Below are positions 45,722 to 57,953 of a stretch of DNA of 64,000 nt, piece after piece. The position numbers were made by a program, and so were the translations under genes. Position 1 is the first letter of the stretch. Each line of letters opens with the position of its first letter. Below the pieces are notes generated by a model. It was not told where the DNA came from, did not search any database, and worked only from the letters and a program-made list of their open reading frames with translations. The stretch comes from Auricularia sp. M13 (lineage: Eukaryota; Basidiomycota; Agaricomycetes; Auriculariales; Auriculariaceae): contig CM073204.1 of the NCBI GenBank assembly GCA_037042915.1, positions 1,054,001-1,118,000 of the forward strand. The letters run 5' to 3'.

Positions 45722-47321
45722 TCAAACATAACACAAAAACCAGCTAGCGGTGTCCGTGAATGCCTCAAAGTGCGGTCTACGGGGTGCAGTCGAAAGTGAT
45801 GCTGATAGCCATGGTGGATTGAATACCGATGGATCCCATGGTACGAATTCGAAGGTTTCAAGGCTGACTGTGCAGTAGGCGATGAGATCATCGAGCGGAG
45901 AGAGTGAACGGGGACTGTTGCGCAACAATCTGACGATGCAGGCCCCACTGGGTCTCTGGTGCTCAATGTGAAGTTTGAGTAGTGGGATAATTGTCTGTCT
46001 GAGATAATTTCTATATGTGATTGTCAATGGGAGACCAAGGTCGTGGCAGAGATAACGCACCCGTCTGGATTCCGCTCAAGCTCCGCAAAAATATTTTCGC
46101 ACATCTCGTAATGTCTGCGGGCGGCATCTTCTTTCATAACCCAGCCGAGGGCCGTCATATGGTCTAACAACGATACTGTGCGGTGCATGTCGCGGATGTA
46201 CTGTGCGCGCTGGATCACCCCTCTAAGCAAAACTCTGCACCGGGCCCCGTCGCAGTTGCACGTGGTGTTGAACGCGTGCTTGCGCTCGACCAAGTGTTTG
46301 AGGACGCGAACTGTGTCATGAGGGACGTGGGGCATGCCGATGAGAACTTGCCACTGGTCAAATGCGCGTTCCCTATAATAGCAACAATCCACCTGAATCG
46401 CCCAAAATTCCGGAGGCTCAAACCTATGCAGAAGGCTGAGGTGGAATTAGCATACTTCAGCCAACTTCTGGAAATAATTCATCTCACGAATGATTCATAA
46501 CACACTGGGTTTGAGTTTTTTGCAAGGTCTGTTGGATGATGTCTGGGTCGCTGGTTTGACAGGAGATCGTGGCACTGTTGAAGCACATTCCAAGCAAGTG
46601 CATAAACCGCTGTAATGAAAGAATGAGCACTGAATGAGCGTGATGCAAAAAGACATACGGTGAGGGATGTACGAGCACATGGCTGGTAGTATCTTTTTTT
46701 GTGTTCGTCGTAGAACTGAAATGTGGGCACCCCGACGTCGAACCGCAGCTGGATGTCCTGCACGACGCTGTATACGCGTTCAATCGTCGTGACCTGATGC
46801 TCGACCGCTTCGAGAACGGCAGACTGATCGTTCCTACGCCCGTTGATTCAGATCGATGCAATAGGTCAAACGTAACGGGCGTACGCTTGAGAAAGGGCGA
46901 GGTACGTCTGGATGACACCTAGCTGCTCCGAGAGCCTCGTGCGCAGCCCGTCGACTTCTTTCTTCCCGCCGAGGATGCTCCACGCCGTCACAGCCCAGTA
47001 CTGACGCCACGCCGCTGCGCCGACCTTGCTGGTCATCCGCGTCTGAAATGCGGCCAACCTGCTGAGAATAGCTCGCAGGACGGCGTGGCACGCGATGAGA
47101 GCATGCTTGATCCCATGTTCGACGGATGGCTCAAGCGGCGTGCGCCGTTTGGTGATGGAAGCTTTGATATGCTGCAACGTCCGCATGAACGAGTCGATAT
47201 CGATGATGAGCTCGCGGATCTCTGCAGACGCGCCCGTCGCCTCACTCAGCGCGGCACGGAGCTGCCACGCGAGCTGCAGCACGGCGACGATATCGCCGAA
47301 CGAGCTGAAGGTGATGGGCAT
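45722..47321 (-). CDS. Family N protein N2
   Basis: Start at 47321 with MPITFSSFGDIVAVLQLAW, then EIRELIIDIDSFMRTLQH, YWAVTAWSILGGKKEVDG and LSEQLGVIQTYLALSQ. Later exons carry DIQLRFDVGVPTFQFYDE, YYQPCARTSLT, RFMHLLGMCFN, CCYYRERAFDQWQVLIGMP, VERKHAFNTTCNCDGARC, and HIEHQRPSGACIVRLLRN, ending FEAFTDTASWFLCYV at 45722. Introns of about 45-55 bp separate them, with standard borders. Very close to N3, including the 5' flank. No certain break. Function unknown; the conserved CNC..RC cysteines suggest a structural or metal site. Confidence 0.7.
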
Positions 47322-49044
47322 GATGCAATGGGGATGCCGCCTCCGCAACTACATACAGGCTCATATACCACTTTTCCTCGCCCGGAATCCCGGATGCCGC
47401 CCATTGCATTGCCGTGCAGGTTGCCGCGGAATTGTCGGGAAACCACAGGGTATCGAGCAGTGTCCCGTTTTGCGCGGACGAAGCGGGTCTGCCCTGAACG
47501 GACTCTGTTTGGCTCGATAGGAAGCAGTAGGTGTGGCCACCACAGCATTCTCTCCCGGAACCAGGGTACTAGATAGTCGATTGGCCGCGACGGCAGAGGC
47601 CTGCCGTTCGCAGAAGACGAAACAGTGACGTCGGAATCGCAGTTGACATTGCATCACCTGCGAGGGTATACTGAAGCGTTTTATGGCGCCCGGCAGCGCA
47701 ACGAACGGACGGACGCGGGCGTCGTCATGGCAAGTGCAGTCTCAACTGAAAAAGGACAACAGCCAGCAAATACTCTGTGGCAAAGTTCGCAGCGCTCCAG
47801 AGTCGCGCGCGCTGGCGGTCGAGCGACATCTGCCGCGGCCGCCGCACGCCAAGCACATGGATGCGCGCGCAGGGTTCGCCATGCAATGAAGGGCCCAAGC
47901 CGTGTATTGAGCGGGTCGATGTCCTGTGTGTGCCAGTGGTGGAACAATGCCGCTCATTTTCGATGGCGATTATGCTCGTGTTACTTTGCGAGGAATCGCT
48001 TGAACATGCGCGTGGTCGGACATCAGCCGTCGGCATGCACAACGGTTGGCAGTAAAAAGAGACGGAAAGAGGGAGAACGGCGAGGCAGTGCAAGCTGGAA
48101 CGACTATCTTCCAACAGAGGATGCAAAGGAGACTAAGGCAGTGCCACGATGCCCCGCAGCACGAAGTATAACAGGCGTGCTTCGCCGTTCGGGGCCACTA
48201 TAGCGCGCGGCGCAAGTTGATGCTGCGCAAAACGCCGGCGGGGTGTCCTGAGAACCGGGACAAGCAACCAGATACGCCATCAGTCCCAGGTGAGGACTAC
48301 AGCATTGTCCGAGGCGTGTACTGGCTTCTCAGGCAGCGCACCCTCGCGAGCTGTGCATTTTTGAAGAGCTCAAATTCCCTGCGCCAAATTTGAGTGCTGA
48401 TATGGATTCCCGGCCAGCCCGTCAAGACGCAAAGCAGGCCGTGCCACCTCGCCCGCGCAGTCCTGGGTCTTACTCGCGGAGGGAGAGGACGACAGCACGC
48501 AGTACCTGCGTAAGGCGCCGCGAGGTGGACCGAAGACATGCCGCAACGTTTAATGGGAATGACGGCGCAGTCTTCGAGCATGGATGGTGAGCTGAGCGAC
48601 CTCCGCGTATTCGCTCTGCACGTCGCGAGGCCGTATGGCTAGTCCACCGCGCCAAGTGCGCAGCTTTGCGGCCGCGGTCGGGCAGAATGCCGGCGTCGAG
48701 GCTGGCTGCGCGGTGGCTCAGACTGACAACTGAGGGATTATGTACTTCGCGTAGTAACATGAGACCAGTAATGCGCAGAACAGGTGGGCACCGTGATTCG
48801 TGAGTCCGCGCTGATTTCAGTCCAAATAGGCAGCCGCGAAAGGAACAGAAGAAAAGCATATGCAAGTAAGAGACTAAGCCGCGCGTTTCTACGCAGTCGA
48901 AATGTATAACCGTGGACTTTAGGTTGCACGGTGGGAATAGAAGTGCGTGACAGTGCAGCCTGCTAGTATAAGAAGGGTGCAAGTATATCAACCACAGCCG
49001 CTAGAGCGCACAGAATTCCGCCCGAAAGTCACAAAATAAAGCCG
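47322..49044. other. Intergenic between N2 and L3
   Basis: The first 250 bp (upstream of N2) match the upstream region of N3 (CGAGCAGTGTCCCG, TTTTGCGCGGA and others). The rest holds only unrecognised short ORFs. Confidence 0.45.
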
Positions 49045-50995
49045 ATGGTGACCCGATGTCGTGGCAAGAGGACAAGCGACGGACACAATTTCCAACTCCG
49101 CACCTCTCCCGCTCACGCCCTTTCCCTCTCTGCGCAACCCACCCGGGCATTCGGCCTCGACGACCGATGGGCCATATCCCCCGGACTGCTCGATGACAAT
49201 AACCCCTGGAACGACCAGCAAATACCCTCCAATTCTCATCCTGTGCGTGCCCAGCAGCCGGCCGTACTGACAGCGCCACGTGCAAAGAGCAGCTAGATAC
49301 TGGACTCGTCGCCGAAGCTGCCGACGGCATTTTGAGCCATGGCGCTGCCGGCGCGTGTAATGGAGACGGGGCCGGCGCAAAAGCTGTCAACGACGATGTC
49401 GAGCAGTCCGGCAGCGTTCGCTGGCCCGGCATTTACATCGCCAGCGGCGCTGCACACCTTAACGCCGAACCATGGGCTCCTTCTCCGGATGGCAGTGCAA
49501 CTGAAGTCCAACGTCGACCCCCTCTTTCCCTGCGCGCACCATCACCTACGCTCGCTCGGTGTCCAACGGAGCTATGGCAGCTAACTGCGACGCTCGGAGC
49601 TTCTTGCGCCGCGGTCCTTCTGGCCGTCGTGCCACCGGAGTTGTTGTCGAGCTCGCGAATGGCTGGACGTCGATGACCAGCATGTACAAGTCCTCGCGCC
49701 GCCCGTCGCAAGGGAGCACGAGCATCATCACGCCGTCGCCCACTGCCAGCGCTGACGCCTGCGCGGCATCTACGAGTTTGCCGCATTCAGCGTCGAACGC
49801 GCCGCCCGTCGTCGAGCTTGCCGACGGCTAGACGTCCACAACACGTCCACAGCCAGCATGCACAAGGGCTCGCGTCGCCCCTCTATTCAAGTTCTCGCGC
49901 CACCCTTCGCAAGACAGCGCCTCCCGTTATCTGCGCCTCCCCGGTATCCGCGCCTGCCGCCACCGTCGACGGCCGGGCGTCAGCAACTAGTTTGCACTAC
50001 TCCGCCAAGCAGCATGGGCGTCGTCTCCGCGTCAGCCGTGCCCGCTGCAGCCGACGCATGAGTCTCCGCAACCAGTCTGCGTTAGCCAGCGTCGGCCTCG
50101 AGGTCGAGACTGCGCGCCGGCTAACAGCAACCGAGCTCGCCGACCACCAGCATGCAAAATTGTTCGCACCGCCCGTCTGGAAGCACTAGCGTCATGCCCG
50201 CCGCCTCAACCTCCGCTTCCGCCTCTGGCGGCCGCCCGTCGTAGTCCAACGGCGCCAGCATCTTCGCGACGCCGCCACCGGCGCCTAGTAATCGGCTCCG
50301 CTCGCGGCGCGGTTGCCATGGTCATAGTAATACAGATGATTCAGTTCACGCACCTTCTCACGCAGCCGCCGTCTCCCGTCCTCGCGCCGACACCGTCTCT
50401 CATGCGGGTCACCCTCGCTTTCTCAGGCACTGAATCACTTGCCGGCGTCGCGCTGAAGTATGGTGTTGCTATCGCGGCGCCGCGCCGCACGAACGGGCTG
50501 TGAGCAGACGGCTCAATTCATTTCCGCACGACGCTCGTCATACACAGCGACGACGGCCTCCCACTTCCATCGCTGGCAAAGAGTCACTCTCGACATCCGC
50601 GCGCGCCTGCCGGTGCAACCGCGGACTGTCCTACCTCTAGCGCACGCGTCGCTGGAGGTCCGCACGCCCACGCCGAAGCACGGGCGCGCGTCACAGCACC
50701 GGCGGACATCGCCGCGTCGTTTCCGTTCAGCGCTCGACCGCGACGAGCGCTGTGCGGAGCACGAGCTGCTGCCGTTGTCGCTGTCGGAGTCGAGGCCGTC
50801 GCTATCCTGTTGCGCTGGGATCCTGTCACGGCAGTCGCGACCAGACCGTGCTCTCGTATTTCACCAGGGCCCGCTCAATCCTCGTCGCCATATCGGCGCG
50901 CGTGCAAGTGCGAGATCCTCTACGCGATTTGATCGTCGGCGACACGTGGGCGCTGCAGCCGTTGTCGGTCCTTGGGAACTGACATTTGCGGTTTG
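49045..50995 (+). pseudogene. LysM-gene pseudogene L3
   Basis: All parts of the intact copy L4 can be followed: FGLDDRWAISPGLLDDNNP, HGAAGACNGDG, NDDVEQSG, SNGAMAANCDARSFLRRG, VVVELANGWTSMTSMYKSS, and a LysM block MRVTLAFSGTESLAGVALK, YGVAIAA, RRTNGL, then a stop in the middle of the domain. Frames change several times, so this is a dead copy. It forms a unit with N3, which lies convergently downstream. Confidence 0.7.
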
Positions 50996-51127
50996 GTTTT
51001 TGCGGAATGAAGTCGCCTCGCAGGACTCTGCGCGCGTTTTGTATGATGGCCGTCGCTCTGGCAAGCTGACTTCACCAGTGGTGTCTGCGGTCGTCTCTGA
51101 TAGCACGGCCAACGGCTCATTGAAATC

Positions 51128-52757
51128 TCATATATAATGCACAAAAGTGATAAGCGCGTCCAAAAATAGATCAAAGACGAGTCTACGGGGTGCGGTTGCA
51201 AGTAATGCTGATCGGAGGGCCCGTGGGGAGAACCGTGAATTCCCTAAAACGTACGTCCCCGTGCTTTCGCCGGCCCAGAACATGCCAACATTGAGCGGAG
51301 TGCGTGAACGGGGACCCTTGCGTAACAAATTGACAATGCAGTCCCCACTGGGTCTCTGGTGCTCCATGTGAAGTTTCAGTAGTGGGCCGATTGTATCTCT
51401 GAGATAATGTCTAGATACGATGTGATTGTTAATAGCTCTGACGTCGTGGAAGAGACGACGCACCCGTCTGGATTCCGCTTAAGCTCTGCAAAAATATCCT
51501 TGCACACCTCGTAGTGCCGCAGGGCCTCGTCTTCTTTCATAACCAGACCAAGGGCTGCCATTTGATTTAACATGAACAATGTCCGCTGCATGTCGCGGAT
51601 GTACCGTGCGAGCTGGATCCGCTCTCGAAACAAAACTTTGCACCGACGCCCGTCGCAGTTGCACGCGGTGTTGAGCGCGTGCTTGCGCTCGACCAAGTGT
51701 TTGATGATGCGGAGTGTGTCAGGAAGGGCATATGGTATGCCAATGAGAACTTGCCACTGGTCAAATGCGCGTTCCCTATAATAACAACAGTCGACAGACA
51801 AAGCATAGCCTCGCATGCATGGCAGACGAGGCTTATATTCAAACACCAGGCTGAGGTGGAGTTAGCATACTTCAGCCAACATTCTGGAAATAATTCATCT
51901 CACAAATGTTTCACAATATACTGAGTTTGGGTTTTCTGCAAGGCCTGTAGGATGATGTCTGGGTCATTGATTGCATGGTAGAATGGCCTGCCAAACGCGA
52001 GTGCATCTTCAAGGGACACTTCAAGCAGCTGCATAAACCGCTGTAATACTGGAATGAGTGCTGAAGGGCATGATGCAGGAAGACATACCGTGAGAGACGT
52101 GCGAGCAAATGGCTGGTAGTATTCTCTTGTATTCTCATAGAAGAACTGAAATGTAGGCACTCCGACGTCGAACCGCAGCTGGATGTCTTGCATGACGCCG
52201 TACATCCGCTCGAGTGTTGTCGCCTGACGCTCAACCGCGTCCTGAACTGCAGAATGATCATTCCTAAATGCAGCAAGCGTCAGATTCATCCACCCCGTCT
52301 AACTGAACTCTTCGGCTTACGCATGAGAAAGCGAGAGATATGTCTGAATGACGCTGAGTTGCTCCGAGAGCCTCGTGCGCAGCGCGTCAACTTCCTTCCT
52401 CCCGCCGAGGATACTCCACGCCGTCACCGCCCAATACTGACGCCACGCCGCTGCGCCGACATTGCTCGTCATCCGCGTCTTAAACGCGGACAACCTGCTG
52501 AGAATTGCTCGCAGGACGGCGTGGCAGGCATTAATAGCATGTTTGATCCCATGTTCGACGGACGGCTCGAGCGGCGTGCGGCGTTTCAGGATTGAGGCCT
52601 TGATATGCTGCAACGTCCGGGTGAACGAGTCGATGTCGATGATGAGCTCGCGGATCTCGGCAGACGCGCCGGTCGCTTCGCTCAGCGCGGCGCGCAGCTG
52701 CCACGCGAGCTGTAGCACGGCGACGATGTCGCCAAACGAGCTGAAGGTGATGGGCAT
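51128..52757 (-). CDS. Family N protein N3
   Basis: Start at 52757 with MPITFSSFGDIVAVLQLAW, EIRELIIDIDSFTRTLQH and SILGGRKEVDALRTRLSEQ. After an intron come QDIQLRFDVGVPTFQFFYE and YYQPFARTSLT, then RFMQLLEVSLEDALAFGRP and QKTQTQYIVKH. A 54-bp intron with a GCTAAC branch site leads to LVFEYKPRLPCMRGYALSV, then CCYYRERAFDQWQVLIGIP, VERKHALNTACNCDGRRC and HMEHQRPSGDCIVNLLRK, ending at 51128. All frames connect, so N3 looks intact and is the best model for the family. Its 5' flank was later split from upstream sequence by the copia element. Confidence 0.75.
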
Positions 52758-53252
52758 GAGGCAGATGGAGCTTCGTCGGCGGCCGCAGCCAGGACGTGCT
52801 CATATACCATGTGCCTTCCCCAGGGATTCCGTATGCCTCGCCCAGGACGGCGCACCGGAAATGTCGGGAAGCCACCGGAATAACGAGCAGTGTCCCGGTT
52901 TGCGCGGAAAGGGAGGGATCAGTCCGTGCATCTATACATGGTCTTCGGTCTCTCTGCCCTCAATGAAGTATGTTTGGTTCGAAGGGAGCAGGAAGCAATG
53001 CGACAGCACGTTCTCCCGGCTCCCGGGCTGTGGGCAATGCGCACTCGATAGAACGCGGAAGCAGTTACTCATAGGAAGACGAGACGGTATCGGAGCCGCA
53101 GTTGCATGGGTCGAGCTCTTACTGCCGGAAAACTCCGGCCGAGGAATCAGTGGGTGACAGCCACAGCAGATCGGCTCGCATAGCACGTCTGCAGCAAATC
53201 CGCTCCAGGAGACAGTCGCCGAAGGATGTGGCCGCACAGGGAGAGCGCATCC

Positions 53253-53406
53253 TGTTAGCAGTTGATTATAATACTCACTGTATATTTGTCAGTCCGTCAC
53301 TCATGTAGACGCGTGCGCCGTTGTTGTCATACGGCGGAGCTTTAATACACGGCAGTTACTTATCCTCACGCTCGTTGCTCCGGCACTTCGCTACACTACT
53401 TTAACA
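53253..53406 (+). repeat. 5' LTR of the copia element
   Basis: 154 bp, starts TG and ends CA; identical by eye to the 3' copy. Confidence 0.93.
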
Positions 53407-53427
53407 GGTTATTGAGCCCTGCCCGGG

Positions 53428-56400
53428 ATGTCTGCCGACCTTCTTACTACTGGCACGAAGTTTGTGTCGACCGTACCGCGTCTGCTGGCCGGCGGCACAA
53501 ATTGGGTCGTCTACAAGGACCGCATGCGCCAGCACCTCGAAGGACAGCCCGGATTCCGCAAGCACCTCACGGGTCGAGCCCAACGTCCCGTCGAGCCGAC
53601 TGCCCCGTCCCCGCCTGCAGATGCAGACAAGCCAACGGCGGAGGAGACGAAGGCGCAGAACGCGTACGCGCGCGCGCTCGACAGATACGAGGACGAGCTC
53701 GACGACTGGCTGGTCAAGCAGGCCGCAATTATCGACCGCATCACCCAGTCAATCCCGGAGGACATCCACCAGCAGTTAATAGGCGTCCGTCCCGCTGAAA
53801 AGCTGTGGACGACGCTCGAAGCTATGTTCGCGAATCAATCTATTCTAGTGCGCACGGAAATTCTAATCCAACTTACGGATATTCGTTGCACGGGCGAGGA
53901 CGGCGAGGACCCGCTCAAGACAATTCAGCAACTCATCGAGAAGCGGAACGAGTATACGGAGGCCGGCGGCAAGCTCGACGACGAGATCTACGCCGCATTC
54001 CTCATCAAGTCTATGCCGAAGACTTACCGCTCCGTCATCCATACGGCCATTACCACGACGAAGGGCAAGCTCAACTTCGACGATATTCACGCCGCGCTGC
54101 GCGAGGCGATACGGCTGGACCAGTCGGAGGTCAAACGTGACCGCGACGAGGCGCGCGCCATGGCGGCGCGATTCCAACGCCAGCAAGCGAAACAAACGAC
54201 CAAGTCGCGGACGCGCGACGATGGCGACAAGTTCTGCGACAATTGCAAGCGCACGAACCACAATACCGCCGACTGCTGGCGACCTGGCGGCGCGAAGGAG
54301 GGTCAAGGCCCGAAACCTCGACGCAGCGGGAACGCGAACGGCGATGGCAAGGCGAAGGGCACCGCGAAGTCCGCAGAGACCGCGAGTAGCACCAAGTCCG
54401 CCGATGCTGCCAAGCAGGACACGAGCGCCGTGGTGGCGTATTCATTCTCTGCGACAGCGAGTCGCGCGTTCGGTGCGGTAGCCGCTGGGCACCAGATCCG
54501 CCTACTCGATACCGGCGCATCGCTGCATTCAGACCCGAACCGCGAGAACTTCACGCACATCGAGCCGTGCGAGCCGTACAAGATCGAGACGGCATCGGGC
54601 ATCGAGTACGCAACGGAGAAGGGCACTATCGCCTTCGCCTGTGTCGTGGACGGCACAGAGCGCCACTTCGAGCTCAAGGACACCTACTACCTACCGTCAT
54701 CGACAACCGCGCTCATCTCGCTGGGTCAACTCCGCAAGCGCGGCCTCGTATTCACGAACGAGGAAGAAGGCTACGGCACCCTCATCGACACCAAGACCCG
54801 CCACGTTGTGGTGAGGGCAAAGGTCCAGCACGACGTGTATCCGCTCGTGACTTGGAACCCGCGCGACACGAACGGCCGCGCCGCGGCGGCAGCTGCTGCA
54901 GCGCACAAGCCAATATCGCGCCAGGAGGCACACGAACGTCTCGGGCACCTCGCGCACTCGACTATTGAGGCTATGGCTCGGTCGGGTGCCGCCATCGGGA
55001 TCGACATCGACCTCAGCACCCCTATCGTGGAGTGCAAGACATGCATTCGCGCGAAGATGCGCAATTCGCCCATTGGCAAGGAGCGCGCAGAGCCCCTCGG
55101 GAAGAAACTCGGCGAGCACATCTCGTCCGATATCTGGGGGCCGGCACCAACGACTGCGAAGGGTGGTTATCGATACTACTGCACTCATCTCGACGCCGCG
55201 ACGGACATCGCGTGGGTTTCCCTACAGCGTACCAAGACCTCGCAGGAAACGCTCGAGAACTACAAGGCCGTGGAGGCTGAGCTCAAGAACAAGCACGGCG
55301 CCACGATTGGCACTTTTCACACGGACCGCGGCGGTGAATTCACCAGCAACGAGTTCGACAAGCACGTCCGATCCCAAGGGACGACGCGCACGCTGACGGC
55401 GCACGATACGCCGCAGCACAATGGAGCTGCAGAGCGCCTCAACGGCACGCTCGCTTCCCTGGTCCGGGCGCTGTTGGACGCGTCCGGACTTCCCGACTCA
55501 TTCTGGGGACACGCGGTGCTATACGTCGCATGGCTTCGCAACCGCACCCCGACCAAGCGTTCCACCCCACTGACGCCATATGAACTGGCGACCGGACGCA
55601 AGCCCGACCTGACCCGCGCCCGCAAGTTCGGTAGCAAGGTCTGGGTCCGTGTCGTTGTCGACTCGAAGCTCGCCGCACGCGGTGAGGAGGCTACTTGGAT
55701 TGGTCCGAGTGTAGAGACGCCTGACGGCCACAAGATCTCGTGGCAGACGACGCGCAAGGTGACCGTCGAGCGCAACGTGCGTTTCGAGGACGGCACCGAG
55801 TTTACGGGGGAGCCGACAGAGCCGCTGGCAGCGGATAGCGCGCCAGTACCGCCTGCTCCCAGCTCTTCTACACCGACACTGCCTACGCCCGCAGCGACAC
55901 AGTCCGACAAGCTGAGTGTGCCCAAGGATGGGCGCTCCAGCGGCGACGAGCAGGAAGCCAAGGGTCCGGTGCAGGAACCACGCGCTTCGCGCGACTTTAC
56001 AGCAGACGACGTCGGAGGGGATGACCCCGATGCACCTGCACAAGACGGGCGTCCATCACGCGTCCGCAAGCCTAGCGCATACGTGCGCGCCATCCAGTCC
56101 GGCGAGGGTACGACATCACAGTACTCGCGACGTGACCCCAAGTTCGTGCGAGGTCTACAAGTCCCGCCCGACTCAGAGCATGCCGCGATAGGATTTGCCA
56201 AGGGTGTGGTCCCGTCGGCACTCATTCCGCGTACCGTCAGCCAAGCCGAACGCAGCGTCAACAGTGACGACTGGATTTCCGCTATGGAGACGGAAATGGC
56301 AACGCTCGACGCGCACGAGACTTACAAGGTTGTGCCGCGCGAGGCGGCAGGTAGCAAGCCCGTCATCCCACTCAAATGGGTGTTCGATAACAAGACCGAC

Positions 56401-57792
56401 AGCGCGGGTAACATTACCCAGCGCAAGGCTCGACTCGTCGCACGTGGAGATTATCAAGCGCGTCACGGCGAGTACGGCGAAACATTTGCGCCAGTGCTCA
56501 AGTCAACATCGCGCAATATTCTTCTTGCGCTCGCAGCTCGTTTCGACTGGGAAGTTCGGCAATGCGACTTCCGCGGCGCATACCTCAATGGCGTCCTCGA
56601 CAAGCCGCTCTATGCGGAACAGCCGCAGGGTTTCACCGCGGCTGGCACCACGTCCGCCTCTCATATCCTCAAACTCGGCAAAGCCCTTTACGGCTTCAAG
56701 GAGTCCGGCCGTGTGTGGTACAATACCATCAGTGCGTATCTCGTCAGCCTTGGTTTCAAGTGCTCTGTGGCAGATAACGCCGTCTTCTACCGTGTCTCGG
56801 ATGCCGAGCGCACATACATCGGACTCCATGTGGATGATCCGATGATGGTCGGCAACAACCTCAACCTCCTCCTTTCCCTCGAGCAGCAGCTCAACGCCAA
56901 ATTCCCGATGAAGATCCTCGGGGATGCTCATCATTACCTCGGCATCACCATTTGTCGCGACCGTGGTGCCGGCACCATCAGCATCTCGCAGCCATCGTAC
57001 ATCGAGGACGTGATCACTCTTTGCGGGTTGCAAGACGCTCGACCTGTCGCGACACCACTCAACCCTGGTATCCGCGTCAATCGCAGTCAGTGCCCGAGGG
57101 CCGACGACGAGAAGGCCGATATGGAGAAGTATCCATTCCGCGAGGTTCTTGGCCAACTTTTGTGGATTGCAAACGGTCACCGCTACGACATTGCATATGC
57201 CTGCAGTCTCTTATCGCAGTTCGCATCAAACCCCGGTATGGCGCATTGGAATGCCCTACTACATATCGTCCGCTTCCTCGCTGGTACACGCAGCAAGGTC
57301 CTTGTCTTAGGAGGCACGACCGACGGTCTTCAAGGCTGGTCCGATGCGAGCTTTGGTACGGAGTCTCTTGACTGGCGCTCGATGTCCGGATATGCTTTCA
57401 CGCTGTTCGGCGGCGCTATTTGTTGGCGCTCCAAGAAGCAGAGTGTCATTGCACTCTCCACCGCTGAGGCGGAGTATATTGCCCTTGCGCACGCGACCAA
57501 GGAGGCCGCGTGGATACGCTCTTTACTTTCTGAATTATTTGATCCTCTCACAGATCCAACCCCTATTCGTGTCGACAATCAGTCCGCTATTGCTCTGGCG
57601 AAGAACAACAAGTTCCACGACCGTACGAAGCACATTGCGCTCCCGTATCACTATGTCCGCCACTCTGTCGCAAATAGGACCATCTCCATCTCCTGGGTCG
57701 ACACGCATTCCAACTTGGCTGACCAGTTCACCAAGCCGCTCGACGTTGCCAAGACTACACGCTTTGCGGCTGGACTAGGCTTAACGGCCTGA
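53428..57792 (+). CDS. Copia Gag-Pol polyprotein, 1454 aa
   Basis: Parts in copia order: a Gag region with a CCHC zinc knuckle near residues 265-280, an aspartic protease around residue 355, a GAG-pre-integrase and integrase core at about 490-700, a variable acidic linker at about 790-900, reverse transcriptase at about 940-1180, and RNase H at about 1290-1420. Integrase precedes reverse transcriptase, which defines copia (Pseudoviridae-type) rather than gypsy. Gag and Pol are in one frame. It looks whole. Confidence 0.95.
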   Translation: MSADLLTTGTKFVSTVPRLLAGGTNWVVYKDRMRQHLEGQPGFRKHLTGRAQRPVEPTAPSPPADADKPTAEETKAQNAYARALDRYEDELDDWLVKQAAIIDRITQSIPEDIHQQLIGVRPAEKLWTTLEAMFANQSILVRTEILIQLTDIRCTGEDGEDPLKTIQQLIEKRNEYTEAGGKLDDEIYAAFLIKSMPKTYRSVIHTAITTTKGKLNFDDIHAALREAIRLDQSEVKRDRDEARAMAARFQRQQAKQTTKSRTRDDGDKFCDNCKRTNHNTADCWRPGGAKEGQGPKPRRSGNANGDGKAKGTAKSAETASSTKSADAAKQDTSAVVAYSFSATASRAFGAVAAGHQIRLLDTGASLHSDPNRENFTHIEPCEPYKIETASGIEYATEKGTIAFACVVDGTERHFELKDTYYLPSSTTALISLGQLRKRGLVFTNEEEGYGTLIDTKTRHVVVRAKVQHDVYPLVTWNPRDTNGRAAAAAAAAHKPISRQEAHERLGHLAHSTIEAMARSGAAIGIDIDLSTPIVECKTCIRAKMRNSPIGKERAEPLGKKLGEHISSDIWGPAPTTAKGGYRYYCTHLDAATDIAWVSLQRTKTSQETLENYKAVEAELKNKHGATIGTFHTDRGGEFTSNEFDKHVRSQGTTRTLTAHDTPQHNGAAERLNGTLASLVRALLDASGLPDSFWGHAVLYVAWLRNRTPTKRSTPLTPYELATGRKPDLTRARKFGSKVWVRVVVDSKLAARGEEATWIGPSVETPDGHKISWQTTRKVTVERNVRFEDGTEFTGEPTEPLAADSAPVPPAPSSSTPTLPTPAATQSDKLSVPKDGRSSGDEQEAKGPVQEPRASRDFTADDVGGDDPDAPAQDGRPSRVRKPSAYVRAIQSGEGTTSQYSRRDPKFVRGLQVPPDSEHAAIGFAKGVVPSALIPRTVSQAERSVNSDDWISAMETEMATLDAHETYKVVPREAAGSKPVIPLKWVFDNKTDSAGNITQRKARLVARGDYQARHGEYGETFAPVLKSTSRNILLALAARFDWEVRQCDFRGAYLNGVLDKPLYAEQPQGFTAAGTTSASHILKLGKALYGFKESGRVWYNTISAYLVSLGFKCSVADNAVFYRVSDAERTYIGLHVDDPMMVGNNLNLLLSLEQQLNAKFPMKILGDAHHYLGITICRDRGAGTISISQPSYIEDVITLCGLQDARPVATPLNPGIRVNRSQCPRADDEKADMEKYPFREVLGQLLWIANGHRYDIAYACSLLSQFASNPGMAHWNALLHIVRFLAGTRSKVLVLGGTTDGLQGWSDASFGTESLDWRSMSGYAFTLFGGAICWRSKKQSVIALSTAEAEYIALAHATKEAAWIRSLLSELFDPLTDPTPIRVDNQSAIALAKNNKFHDRTKHIALPYHYVRHSVANRTISISWVDTHSNLADQFTKPLDVAKTTRFAAGLGLTA

Positions 57793-57799
57793 GGGGGAG

Positions 57800-57953
57800 T
57801 GTTAGCAGTTGATTATAATACTCACTGTATATTTGTCAGTCCGTCACTCATGTAGACGCGTGCGCCGTTGTTGTCATACGGCGGAGCTTTAATACACGGC
57901 AGTTACTTATCCTCACGCTCGTTGCTCCGGCACTTCGCTACACTACTTTAACA
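57800..57953 (+). repeat. 3' LTR of the copia element
   Basis: 154 bp, same sequence as the 5' LTR, followed by the target duplication CATCC. Confidence 0.93.

Larger units (their letters stand above)
53253..57953 (+). mobile_element. Ty1/copia LTR retrotransposon, looks whole, very young
   Basis: Two 154-bp LTRs (TGTTAGCA..TTTAACA) at 53253-53406 and 57800-57953 read identical. The 5-bp target duplication CATCC flanks the element (53248-53252 and 57954-57958). A candidate primer-binding site follows the 5' LTR, and a purine tract (GAGGGGGAG) precedes the 3' LTR. One long open frame lies between. LTR identity and an open frame mean a very recent insertion. It landed in the upstream region of N3. 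Confidence 0.95.

Noticed and set aside
55317-56261. 314-codon open frame on - opposite the copia frame
   Set aside because: Antisense shadow of the integrase region; composition typical of mirrored GC-rich coding sequence.
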